From the NCBI GenBank assembly GCA_026315105.1, contig CM048744.1:351913168-351977167 (forward strand): DNA of 64,000 bases. Direction: 5' to 3'. The DNA is from Locusta migratoria. Taxonomy: Eukaryota > Arthropoda > Insecta > Orthoptera > Acrididae. The translations under genes were made by a program, and so were the position numbers. Positions 54,338 to 64,000 of this stretch are shown here, one piece after another; position 1 is the stretch's first letter, and the number at the start of each line of letters is the position of its first letter. Under the pieces are notes generated by a model. That model ran no database searches, was not told the DNA's origin, and saw only the letters and a list, made by a program, of their open reading frames with translations.

Positions 54338-56030
54338 AAGTTCAAGAAAGCTAATTTCGGCAAAACCGAACTTCCGGCTGATTTTTGGCCGAAACCGAAA
54401 CTACGGCAGTATTCTGGCCGAAAGTGCTCCAAACCGAATGTTTGGTCGGTCCTAACTTATGACTAATATAGGTCTGAAACCTCCACAATCACTTCACTAG
54501 ACCACGGCATAATTATCACGCACTTAAAACTTTAAAAAACTGAACGTCTTCACAATCAACTTACTCAAACTAATAAGGAAAGTACATGGGCTCGAACAAA
54601 CATATCTGTATGTGCTGGTGGGTGTCGTTTTTCTGCAAAGCTCTGCAAGCATGCTCTAGATAGCACTGTAGATTTAATTGTAGACGCCATACGTAATGCA
54701 GATATCTTAACTATAACTTATGTAATAATCATCGTACATGTTCCTAGCGAATTGTCATCAAAAGCCGCGATGATAGTTGCAACTTTAACCTTCTTCCCGA
54801 CAGACAGTTGGTATTCACTACCACTGCTTCCATCGCCTCTTCCCGCACTTACCGTAGCTTTCCGCTTGCAATGAGTTGTTCGTCATTATCATCCCTATTA
54901 TCATTATTATGAGTTTGTAACAACAGTATCTAACTTATGCTCATATTTCTGTACCATAACAGATACGAGAAAGCATGCAAATGATTCATCTTCTACACTA
55001 ATACCATCTTCACGAAGAAGGGTTCTTCGTAACTTCATCTCAACTAATCGCAATACATTAGCAGGATTGATTAGCAATCGCCGCTCCATCTGACGCTTCA
55101 CCACACAAATAACGTCACAAAACGCAACTTCGGAGGCACACTGCACCGTCCCTACTGGCGAACTGACAGGTCAAAGTGCTATGCGGCAAGGCACACGCAG
55201 AGGCCTCTAACGGACGACTGCAGAGTTTAGCAGATGCGGGAGTATCACTAGTGCAATAAGAGACCCTTACATTATCTCTCGTACGATTTTGGTGTATTTG
55301 TGTTTGTTAGAGCCCAATTACTTCCCTTGTAAGACAAACCATACCAAATGGTCGGAAGGGGTACTCGAGCCGCTCTGAGGTTTGTCATCCGTCGAGCCAC
55401 AGGCCTTTGATGTCTGGAGGGTTTGTCGAGGATTCGCTGGAAAGGTCGAGTGGCCACCAGACACGGCGAGTAATGACGACTCTTTGCGTTCCCACCGTGT
55501 GAGATATGGCAGAGTTAAGGCGCTCGTCAAACCACAGGCCGCGGAAACAAACCTTTTATGCTGGCCATTTTAGATTAGTGCACGAGGTCGAATTTTATTA
55601 GCGCATGCGCTATCAAATGATGAACCATATAAACCGTCGTCACGTAGAAATGCACAGCTGGATTGGTCTGGCGCCTGTTCTTTCGGACGAAGCCAAAAGA
55701 AGACACACCACACGAAACTATGAATTGTGAGATTAGGTTTACTTTGACTGCAAGCAGCTTTTATTTAAAAAGCTCAACCTGTTAAAATATGTCTGCAGTT
55801 CAGCCACTCACCAGCGTTCACGTCTGGTGTTTAAAATTTGTGGAACACCTCCTAACGTTCTGATTAAACCGAAGGAAAAAAAAATCGCACTGACGTGTTT
55901 TACGGCCCACTTTACATTTGTAGTATTATAAGTTTTTGCAAACACTTTGCACAAAAATAATAATCTAAATAATAAAAAATAATTAATAAGAGTGTCTGAA
56001 ACCCTTTTAAGAAAAAAAAAGATTACGTAT
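54338..56030. other. 1.7 kb unassigned sequence
   Basis: ccgaaaccgaaac-type repeats at 54365-54440 look like the terminus of a DNA element but no partner was found. A minus ORF at 54907-55146 (KRQMERRLLINPANVLRLVE) is protein-like yet unrecognised. Confidence 0.4.
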
Positions 56031-56100
56031 TGGTGGGTTTCGAACCAGTGACCTTCAGCATCACAGTCCAAGGACTTGCCTACTACGCTAAAGATAACGG
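56031..56100 (-). repeat. tRNA-like sequence
   Basis: On the minus strand, tagcgtagtaggcaagtcc and ggtcactggttcgaaaccca are placed as A and B boxes. No SINE body was recognised, and acceptor pairing is poor for a real tRNA. Confidence 0.45.
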
Positions 56101-56577
56101 AGAATGTGTTCTTTAATTTAATACTATTGATAGCCGTTGTTAATTGATGCTAATCTGACATTTGTAGACAATAGATTATCATTTATCGTACGAAGAACGA
56201 CGTTTCTTTGTTAATTCTTCAGTGTGCCATTGCTTTGAAATGACAACGTCTAAGTTAAAATAAGAAAATCATCAAATACGCAACGCAAGATGGCGTATGC
56301 CACAGAGAGTTCTGGGCGATGAATGTCACGTGACATCTGCGAACGGCTGGGTTTCGTTAATTCAATGGAGGGTGTCAAATCTCCGTTATTTTTTCAAATA
56401 TCTCTGAAACGATACGAGATATGAAAAAAAACATAAGAGCAAAGTTGTAGAGAATTTTCTCCTCTTTAAATTCGGTTCTTCAATTTTCGTGTCAGATGAA
56501 TGGTTACGCCGTTATTTTCATTTAAATTTCGAGCTGTCAACACTTTTAGTGTTACTACCGTAACCTAAAGAGGTCCC

Positions 56578-56608
<31 letters not shown>

Positions 56609-57456
56609 AACGCTGTTGCGTTCGTCATATTTAATGCTCTGGTGGTGGAGGGCGGGCAAAACCTCAGGCTGGTTGTACACACAGCGATTTTCTTCGGCCG
56701 GTAAAATATCGGCCATCCGCATTCGAGCGGTGGACCATTGACGGGCACTGCAGCTTGCACACTGGCCAGCGATACAGTGGAGCACGACGTCAAATGGCAG
56801 CTGCAGTCAGCTGGCACACGCAACGATTTTTACCGGCCGTCCTCCCTGCACAGTTCCCGCTGGCCCTTCTCGCCATACGGTCGACGTAGCGTACATAGGA
56901 CTAAAATGTAAAATTATTGATCCCTTATAGAATAAATTACAAATTTCTATTCTCGTCTTTTCCCGGGCATTCAATAAAATTCAATGGTGAAGTTAAAATT
57001 TTGTATCAGACTGAAACTCGAACTCGTTTCTTGTGTGTTTTATTTTTGCTTTTTTATTCTTCGAGTAGATCGTGCCATTATTTTATGGTGTTGTTCAGAT
57101 CTTCGCTTTGTCTTAATATGGATGGTGGTTTGCCCTCTGAGCGATCGGCTGTACAGAAACGTTTCTAGCCCTGTCCAGATCATCAACCTATCGCTTACTA
57201 GTGACCATTATTCTATTTTCTCGCAACTTTATCTGCATTCCCGGAAGGGATCGAACTCCTTTCTGTACCAACTAGGAAAAGGTCATTTGCCTGTTTGAGA
57301 AAGGCGTTTGTAATTGAATGAAGTGATTAAGAGATAAGTGATAGATGTATCTCGGTAGTGAAAGCACGAAGACTTTTGTGGAAGAAAACGTTGGACCCGT
57401 TTGAAGACAGATATGCGACTAGAGATACAACTTTCCTGCGAACTGGATGAGGGTTT
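56101..57456. other. Unassigned, with A26 run and short inverted repeat
   Basis: A run of about 28 A at 56579-56606. cacacagcgattttcttcgg at 56678 and caacgatttttaccggccg at 56820 resemble each other in style. Otherwise there are no gene or repeat assignments. Confidence 0.4.
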
Positions 57457-57544
57457 GCCGCGGTGGAGTAGCAGAGCGGTGTAAAGCACCTCGTTGCGGA
57501 GCGCGCGGTTGCTCGCCGTGGAGGTTCGAGTCCTCCCTGGGGCA

Positions 57545-57594
<50 letters not shown>
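57457..57594 (+). repeat. SINE-B head with (TG)24
   Basis: Complete tRNA head (gccgcggtggagtagcagag; B box ggaggttcgagtcctcc). The TG-rich start of the tail has expanded to 24 TG units (57547-57594) and the remaining tail is missing. Confidence 0.9.
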
Positions 57595-57597
<3 letters not shown>

Positions 57598-57649
57598 CAG
57601 CCTTACGTGCCACGTGTAAGCGGTGATCATGCGGCACTGTCAGAGGCAG

Positions 57650-58609
57650 TAGTCAGAAAGGAAACAGTTCGTGGTAATTGACGGTAAGTCATCGAGTAAA
57701 ACAGAAGTGATATCTGGCGTTCCCCAGGGAAGCGTTATAGGTCCCCTACTCTTCCTGTTTATAAACGATTTAGGAGACAATCTGAATAGCTCCCTTAGAC
57801 TGTTCGCGGATAATGCTGACGTTTATGGGTTAGTAGTCAACAGAGGATCAAAAGCAATTTCAAAGAGATTTAGACAAAATTTCTACATGTTGCGAAAAAG
57901 GGCAATTGACACTAAATAAAGAAAAGTGTGAAGTAATACACATGACCACTAAAAGAAATCCGCTGAACGTCAATTAAGCGATAAATCAACCAAACCTTAA
58001 GGTCGTAAATTCTACCAAATACCTAAGAGTTACAATCACAAACAACTTAGACTGGAGAGAACACATAGAAAATATTGTGGGGAAGGCGAACCAAAGGTTA
58101 CGTTTCATTGGCAGAACGCTTAGAACATGCACCAGCTCCACCAAAGAGACTGCCTACATCACACTTGTGCGTCCTCTCTTGGAGTACTGTTGCCCCTTGT
58201 GGGACCCTCACCAGGTGGGACTGACGGAAGATATTGAGAAGGTTCAGAGAAGGGCAGCTCGTTTTGTTTTATCACGTTACGGGGGGGAAAGCGTCACGGA
58301 AATGTTGCACGAATTGGGGTGGAAATCATTCAAAGAAAGACGTTATTCATTGCGGCATGATCTGTTTGCGAAGTTTCAATCACCGACTTTTAGTTCTGAA
58401 TACGAAAATATTTTGCTAGCACCCACCTACTTAGGGAGACATGACCATCCCAATAAAATAAGAGAAATCAGATCGAAAACGGAACGATTTAGGTGTTCTT
58501 TCTTCCCGCGCGCTATTAGAGAATGAAAAGGTAGAGAAAAAGTGGTTAATGAACCCTCTGCCAGGCACTTAAATGTGATTTGCAGAGTATCTATGTAGAT
58601 GTAGATGTA
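57650..58609 (+). pseudogene. CR1-like LINE, RT 3' part with (TGTAGA)n tail
   Basis: Starts QFVVIDGKSSSKTEVISGVP and PQGSVIGPLLFLFINDL. The catalytic motif is FADN (LRLFADNADVYG). A frameshift near 57848 and a stop in NPLNVN*AINQ follow. From 58077 the frame is clean: GKANQRLRFIGRTLRTCTSS, LLEYCCPLWDPHQVGLTEDI, RYGGESVTEMLHELGWKSFK, to FFPRAIRE and TGA at 58524. The tail atgtagatgtagatgta ends at 58609. It is very close to the minus-strand copy at 48034-48813. Confidence 0.9.
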
Positions 58610-58952
58610 ATGTCTATCAATGCTCAGGCGAGCACAGCTGCAGACGCCGCTCGCGTCACCAGCGGCTAGCAGCTGAAGCTGGGCCCGTGGGCGTGCCCGC
58701 GCATTCCTCGGCGGCGAATGTTTGCGGTCGCTGCGTGGGTGGCTGGCGAGTGCGTGACGCGGCCGTGCTGCACCGGCAGGAACCCGATACCGCGGTATAG
58801 CAGTGCTGTGTGACGTCACTCCTGTAACACGAGCTGTACACCTTTACACGTCTGCCTATTTTTCTGCATTTACATTTTTTAATACTTTCGCCAGCTAAGT
58901 TTCTTATCGGATGTTTATTACTACTAATATTGCCTGTCGTCCAAAATCAACC
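58610..58952. other. GC-rich unassigned sequence
   Basis: CpG-rich to about 58760, then AT-rich. No feature recognised. Confidence 0.45.
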
Positions 58953-60079
58953 AATTGTGTTTACAGTGGTCACTGGGGGTAAAATTTTACGTATCATGTC
59001 GGCGGCCTCGCGTGATGACGTTGGCAACATCAACAACACGATAGAACATCTTTGTCCATTTGTTCGAAACACACAGAATGACTCGATTAGTGTATCTTAC
59101 AGACCATGAACTAAACAATGGTGTTCCTGCTTTATGGTTGACAGGTTCTTGTATCTACCCTCGTCCGCTCAGTAAAAAATAATTGCCCTCGTAAAGTGAA
59201 CATTTCATGAGAAAACATGCGTTGTCGAGTGAAGTTGATTCCGAACATAAATTGATTCCCAAATGATTTAGCATAGTATTATGACAAATATTTGACACCA
59301 TACAAATCTATATCTATAAATGTGAATGTCTGTTCGGTGTACGTTTATCACGACTGAACTACAAGACATAAAGAGCTAAAAATTTGTACAGTTACTAATG
59401 TCTACATGGGGATTAGGCACGGTTTTATGGCGATCGGATGTATGCGAATGTCTGTTCGGTGTACGCTTATCACGTCCGAACGACCATACGCAGGGACTTA
59501 AATATTTGTACAGTTACTAATTCATACCTCAGGAAGGTTTTAGGCACGGTTTTATAGCGATCTGATAGATATTTAGTAATTTGAAGAATATAACACGAAA
59601 TGCGGAACAATAATTAGTCTTTGAAAATTATATTTACTCTTTGACAATGGTTCTATTGCTTGCATTGTTGCTTGAGGATTGATAATAATAAAAGGGTGGA
59701 GTATATTAGCTGAAATGAAAACTCACAGGATTCTCACTATTCAGCATCTTTTGCCAACATTGTGATAGGAGGCCGCTGGGATATTTGGTAAAATTTAACC
59801 GGCGCTGGGAGGTAAAAAACGGTATCTTTTACGTTTTAAGGAAAATGCGTGACGCGATAACAACAAATAAAAAAACCATTTGAAACATACAAGAACCCGT
59901 CAACCATAAAGCAGGAACAGCTTTATTTGTTTACTTCATGGTATGTACAATACACTAATAGTCATTCTATGTGGTTCGAACAAATGGGCAAAGATTTTCT
60001 ATCGTTGCCAACAGAATCACGCGAGGCCGCCGACATGATACGTAAAATTTTACCCCCAGTGACCATTGTAGATACAATT
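58953..60079. mobile_element. Foldback element with about 200-bp arms
   Basis: The left arm 58953-59155 and right arm about 59888-60079 are inverted repeats (ggtcactgggggtaaaattt ... aaattttacccccagtgacc; tgctttatggttgac ... gtcaaccataaagca). Its internal sequence includes the Helitron-like segment at 59313-59709. No transposase is present. Confidence 0.85.
59313..59709 (+). mobile_element. Helitron-like 5' end, uninterrupted copy
   Basis: Starts TCTATAAATGTGAATGTCTG after A at 59312. Two units of about 115 bp (gttcggtgtacg ... gcacggttttat) follow in tandem, then tgttgcttgaggattgataa. It is the reverse-complement relative of 822-2144 without the 918-bp insert. The similarity ends near 59709; no CTRR 3' end was found. 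Confidence 0.75.
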
Positions 60080-60886
60080 TTCGACCACAGGCAGTACTAG
60101 TAGATATAATTACTCTGAAATGAATAACAGAAAGGAAATTTTACTTGGGAGAAGTGAGATGGCGGCCTTAAGCACGTGGTGGGTGTCGCTGAAACTCCCG
60201 TGCGACAAGGGCGTGGCCGCTCTGGCGTGTGTTTAATGGAGCGGTGTGAGGTTGGGGTGCGGGGGCGGGCGTGTCCAGGTGTGATGGCCAGGTGGCGCCA
60301 AAGCCAGGGAGCGGCAGTCGATACCGAGGCTCCACCCGCCACCCTCACCCCTCTCTACTGCAGCTAGCCGCTGCCGGCCTCCCTGCACTAACACAAACCG
60401 ACAAGGGGCGCCAGCAACCTTACCGAACTGTACTTACAATATCAAGATTATATAAAGGTTCTGTTTCACTGTTATGCGAACCTCCGCTCGAGTCTCCCAG
60501 CGCCATCAGATGGAGTTCTTAGATTCCTGGTCAGCTGACACAGATGGTATGCTAATAAATGGGAGTTTTCCAGACAAATATCTTAATATGAAGATCTTTC
60601 CGCCGAAAGCAAAATACAGCCAACCGCTGTTTACTTATTTCAGCAACTTTGTCCATATTATTTTTCTACGCTTACTGTGGTGCCCTAACCACCAAGGCAA
60701 GGTTGGCACCTCACAACGGAAGTAGTAAGAGACGGTCGCTGCCAGCGGCCCCCAATGAGATCGCAAGGTGGCCGCCACGCCCTCCTGAAGTTCGCAGCGC
60801 CACCGCCAACCGACGTTAGCTAAGCAAGCTTTTGTGTCCCAGCCTCGTCGCCGCTTTTGTGCCTCGTTTCCGTCGTAGGTGACGGT
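60080..60886. other. Unassigned, GC-rich
   Basis: ORFs at 60097-60522 in three frames overlap and lack domains. Nothing else recognised. Confidence 0.45.
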
Positions 60887-60891
60887 GGCCG

Positions 60892-60897
<6 letters not shown>

Positions 60898-60928
<31 letters not shown>

Positions 60929-61104
60929 TTTGTTAAGCTTATGGGACTTAAGTACGGGGTCATCAGTCCCTAAACTTACAAACTACTTATGAACTAGCTA
61001 ACACTGAGGACGGCACAAATATCCACACCCAAGGGGGGATTCGAACCTCCGACCGTAGTGGCCGTGCAGAGCGTGACTGAAGCGCCTCGGTCCCCTCGGC
61101 CACC
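60898..61104 (-). repeat. SINE-A with long A tail and 11-bp TSD
   Basis: The plus strand shows a run of about 30 A (60895-60926) ahead of the minus-strand SINE, i.e. a long T tail at its 3' end. The flanks ggccgagtaaa at 60887-60897 and 61105-61115 are identical, though part of that word resembles the SINE head. Confidence 0.9.
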
Positions 61105-61115
61105 GGCCGAGTAAA

Positions 61116-62530
61116 GAGAGTCCGACACAGGAATAAGGATGCACGCTTGTGCAGGTACGGAAGTGAGCAGCCAGTGGGACAGCAGAAACTAGAAACACTA
61201 GAGTAAATTAGAACGAGATATATATTTCATAGAGACTTACTATTACTTAACTTTTACATAGTTCTTGACTGCAGAATGCTGATACATACATTAGAGTCCT
61301 ACTTACTGATGATTACTAGTGCCCATCCGATAGTAAAGTCTTAACTGCTGCCTTTTTGATTCCGAAGTGTTAACTGGTTCCTCTCTCAGTCCCAAGTGAA
61401 CGATGTCGTTCAGTGGTGGCCACGAGCGGAGTTGTAGCAGAGGGCGCTCGTGGCTGACTTAAGAATGCCGCGCCGTGCGTGCATGGCGGCGCGCGGCGTA
61501 AGTAGGTGGCGCGCACTTTAGACTTGTGCGACACCACACATGCTATGTGGAGTGAAAAGTTTGTTGTGTGGTAGACGTGCCCTGGAAGAGTGGACTACAG
61601 GAAAGGTTGTCTGAATTAGTATGTGGCCCGCTGCAGACTATTGTATATACTTAAATCACGGAGATCTTGTCTACTTTTGAATGTGCAGTTAGACATGAAC
61701 AGGACGTTGTATCAAGCTTGATTTTTGTTATTGTTTTTATGATACAGCAGTGACTGTGAAAAGATAAGTACTTTCATGTTATTTTGTTTCCACTATGGAA
61801 GAATTTCTGTGTAAAATAAAAGTGTGCTCTGTTTGGAGTACATCGTGTCTCAGCCAGCGCCCTTGCCAGCCACTTGCAGTTTCCTCAAATTGTCAGTAAA
61901 CAACCCAGGCCAGAACGATAATAGGAACTGACTGACGACGAGAAAGCACGAATACATCACTTACCTTTTTACTTTTTAAGCATGGTCACATAAATTGTCT
62001 CCTCACAATCGATGCAGCGCTCCGAATAGTCGAATAATCCCATGTTCGCTATGTCAGAGTGATAGAGCGTTGCGATTGGGGTTTTCAATTAAACGTTGTG
62101 AGTTATTGGCGTCTCCCAGGGGGGCCTCCCATAAAACTGGTGGGAAGGAGGGAAGGATGGAGGAGGAGGAGGAGGAAGAGGAGGAGGAGATGCATAATGG
62201 AAGGGGATGGGAAGTACATGGACAGATTGTAGAAAACTGTTGTTTTTCTCAAGAGCAATTATGTCACGTGCTACAAGTGTATGATCTGTATGTCTCTACA
62301 GACATCGAATAAACCAGTCTTTAAATCAAACCACTGACTTTATATTCATGATTTTCTAAGAAAACATCCTTTTTCTAATGTTCCTTTCATTCCACTGAGA
62401 CACCTCAACTCCAGGCTGCATACCGATTTGAGTGATGTATTTTCTCGCTGATTATGTGTACACAAAAAGAGTTCTTTAATGTACTTTCCCATTCATTCCA
62501 TATAGAACCACAGCAGACTGTCACTCCCTT
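61116..62530. other. 1.4 kb unassigned; (GGA)n at 62160-62190
   Basis: GC-rich with ggcgcgcggcgtaag near 61490. AATAAAAG at 61817 followed by gtgtgctctgtttgg could be a poly(A) or LTR R region, but no second LTR or TG/CA pair is visible. The GGA microsatellite produces a Glu-rich ORF artefact. Confidence 0.4.
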
Positions 62531-62534
62531 TAGC

Positions 62535-62705
62535 TTGTCATAATAATACGAGAGAGATTAGAGCTCGTACGGTAAGATGTACTTATTAGTTTCTCACGGA
62601 TGATATCGGAGAGTGGAACGGTAGAGTAATAGTTTGAAAATGCTTCAGTGAACCATCTACCAGGCAGGTTATGTGTATTGCAGATTACTCAGATGTAGAT
62701 TGCGC
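62535..62705 (+). pseudogene. CR1-like LINE 3' end remnant
   Basis: acgagagagattagagctcgtacgg corresponds to the conserved REIRARTV end of the protein. ggagagtggaacggtagagtaa and accatctaccaggcaggtta, with the ending cagatgtagat, match the LINE 3' UTR style of the copy at 58.5 kb. Confidence 0.6.
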
Positions 62706-62785
62706 GTTGACAAGTTTTCTAAATTTAGTGTAACTTTAAAACTAATATACACAGAGTAATAAAATGTATACAACGCTTGGTTATA

Positions 62786-62944
62786 TGTTCAAAGGTCTGG
62801 GACTTAACTACTCTGGTCATCAGTCCCAAGGCTCACAAACTACTTAAACTGACTTAAGCTGAGGACAGCAAATTCCCGAGGGAAGACTCGAAACTCCGAC
62901 GGCGAGTGGTGGCGCGCTCCGCAGTTAGGCGCCTCAGAGCACTC
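62786..62944 (-). repeat. SINE-B, partly deleted
   Basis: Minus-strand copy (tgttcaaaggtctgggactt at the 3' end, head ggcgcctcagagc at 62930-62944) directly abutting repeat F copy 2. Confidence 0.85.
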
Positions 62945-63195
62945 ACAAGGAGACCACACGGATATCGGATTTTATAACTTCTTGATACTTATGGTACGTA
63001 ATGTTCAGAACTCAAATAACAATCAAAGCCATTCGACGCGACTCTCAAAAATTATCAAGAAAATAGACTTCGAAGTTTTGAAAGTACACGTAAGTACTCA
63101 TAATATAGGGAGTCGCAGCTTCTGTCGCTGTAGCTCAGGCGGTAGCGTTCTGGCCTTACAACCATAGGGTCGGTGGTTCGAATTATGCCGCGAGA
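62945..63195 (+). repeat. tRNA-anchored repeat F, copy 2
   Basis: About 170 bp matching 53668-53860, ending in a tRNA-like module at 63118-63190: ctgtagctcaggcggtagcg, tggccttacaacca, and B box ggtggttcgaatta. It is followed by a T run (63197-63206). The T run after a tRNA-like 3' part would act as a pol III terminator. Confidence 0.75.
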
Positions 63196-63206
63196 GATTT
63201 TTTTTT

Positions 63207-63920
63207 TCATTATGTTCGAATACTTACACCATTTTAATACCTAATGGTAATTTCTACGAAAAATGCACGTGTTTTGTATGTTGGTAATTTTCTACATTTT
63301 ATAAAAAAGTTGTAAATAATGGTGGTTTCAAAAAAAGAAACGTAAGTTACATTTTTTTACTGTAGTGGCTTCACTATAAGTTGTTGACGGTTATCTGATA
63401 AGTTTGTGAAGAGCTACGATGCTGCTTTTGGAAAGTCATCTCCATAGTTGCTAATCACTTTCCAAGCGGATAACCTATTCAACCATCGTTTTAGGTGACG
63501 ACACGGTGTTCAGGTCATCTTCATATAAACAAACAAAAACTGACACAACATATGGAATTAAATATCGCAAAAGATGTGGTCTGCTTGTCAGTCACTCCAC
63601 TGTGGCTGGTTCGATGTGACGGGAGTGTTTAAGGGCTCAATATCAGCAGGTTAATATCGCGGAAAGTACATGAACGTAAAATTAGAGATTCGTGGTCACG
63701 CGAAGAATCGTGCACGGGAAAGATTCGCGACTGGAACGTTTGGCAGGGACGTTACAGCTACCGTCTGCTAGACACCGTAACTTCACTTGTACAGATGACT
63801 GTGCAGGAGCTTCCACACCCTCAGAGCTGCAGCCCAAAGCGGTGGGCTCAGGCTGGAGAGACTCAAGAGTGCTGTCAGCGGACGCAGCAGTCAGGAAAAA
63901 AAAGTTCACATTTTTGTAGA
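63207..63920. other. Unassigned sequence
   Basis: No recognised gene or repeat. The ORFs at 63682-63999 lie on the boundary of the last SINE head. Confidence 0.5.
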
Positions 63921-63924
63921 GCTT

Positions 63925-63990
63925 ACGGGGAGCGGCCTCGCGCATCGTAGCATAGCGCCTCAGTGCGCTCGGCCGCTCCGCCGCGGCAGC
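63925..63990 (-). repeat. SINE head fragment
   Basis: The minus strand ccgcggcggagcggccgagc followed by gaggcgctatgctacgatgc matches the head of the SINE at 39331. The copy breaks off at ctccccgt (about 63925). Confidence 0.8.
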
Positions 63991-64000
63991 AGTCAGCACA

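Noticed and set aside
61560..61930. Solo LTR or host poly(A) site at AATAAAAG
   Set aside because: Suggestive only; no boundaries or coding sequence upstream.
62126..62230. Glu-rich protein
   Set aside because: Product of a GGA microsatellite, no conserved context.
2811..63190. Functional tRNA genes at the tRNA-like sites
   Set aside because: Each has stem mismatches, missing arms or is fused to SINE bodies; read as tRNA-derived repeats.
1..64000. CRISPR arrays, operons or bacterial promoters
   Set aside because: The window is eukaryotic; the regular repeats seen are microsatellites, SINEs or minisatellites.

Overview
This is a repeat-dominated eukaryotic nuclear window. I could not support a single intact host protein-coding gene in it. 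The SINEs have a class II tRNA-like head (a ggttcgaatcc B box) and a tail carrying the box ggactgatgacc; together with the LINE, Helitron, Penelope, mariner and Tc1 types present, they suggest a large insect genome. An orthopteran such as a locust or grasshopper is most likely. That taxonomic call is inference from remembered repeat style, not from a search.

Layout. 1-9 kb: a Helitron nested in another Helitron-like element (about 0.82-2.14 kb), tRNA-headed SINEs, an eroded LINE 3' end (4.8 kb), hammerhead-ribozyme-like motifs facing each other (5.66 and 5.85 kb), and a 5'-truncated LINE with an uninterrupted reverse transcriptase (RT) frame (6.46-8.22 kb). 9-24 kb: a Penelope-like RT fossil, a small foldback, a run of SINEs with clean target-site duplications (TSDs), an RTE/CR1-like LINE on the minus strand with a (CAA)n tail, a complete but broken Tc1 element (16.6-18.1 kb), a hAT-like element containing 1.3 kb of extra sequence (18.7-21.0 kb), a 675-bp near-perfect foldback (21.3-21.9 kb), and a LINE ORF1/endonuclease segment interrupted by a SINE. 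24-36 kb: hAT-like and palindromic MITEs, a Tc1 fossil, then a pile-up of LINE, mariner (with a SINE inside), Helitron and a foldback carrying two inverted tRNA-like units (29.9-33.1 kb), followed by about 3.9 kb with nothing recognisable.

36-49 kb: a multi-domain, Cys-rich gene-like unit (37.0-38.75 kb) of a family I do not know by name, broken by a frameshift, a nonsense codon and probably a deletion; a SINE inside a SINE; a LINE with an altered catalytic motif; and a chimera of two LINEs (44.5-47.3 kb). 48-64 kb: two sister copies of one CR1-like LINE in opposite orientation (48.0 and 57.7 kb), a partial THAP-like zinc-finger frame, more SINEs, a foldback with about 200-bp arms that holds a Helitron 5' end in its loop (59.0-60.1 kb), and two copies of a tRNA-anchored repeat (53.7 and 62.9 kb).

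The genes do not form a pathway. They are selfish elements at different stages of decay, and nested insertions with TSDs give relative ages at several places. The most useful leads are the unnamed Cys-rich element at 37 kb, the hammerhead-like pair, the Helitron insertion for which the window itself holds a filled and an unfilled relative, and the foldback inserted exactly at a Helitron 3' border.
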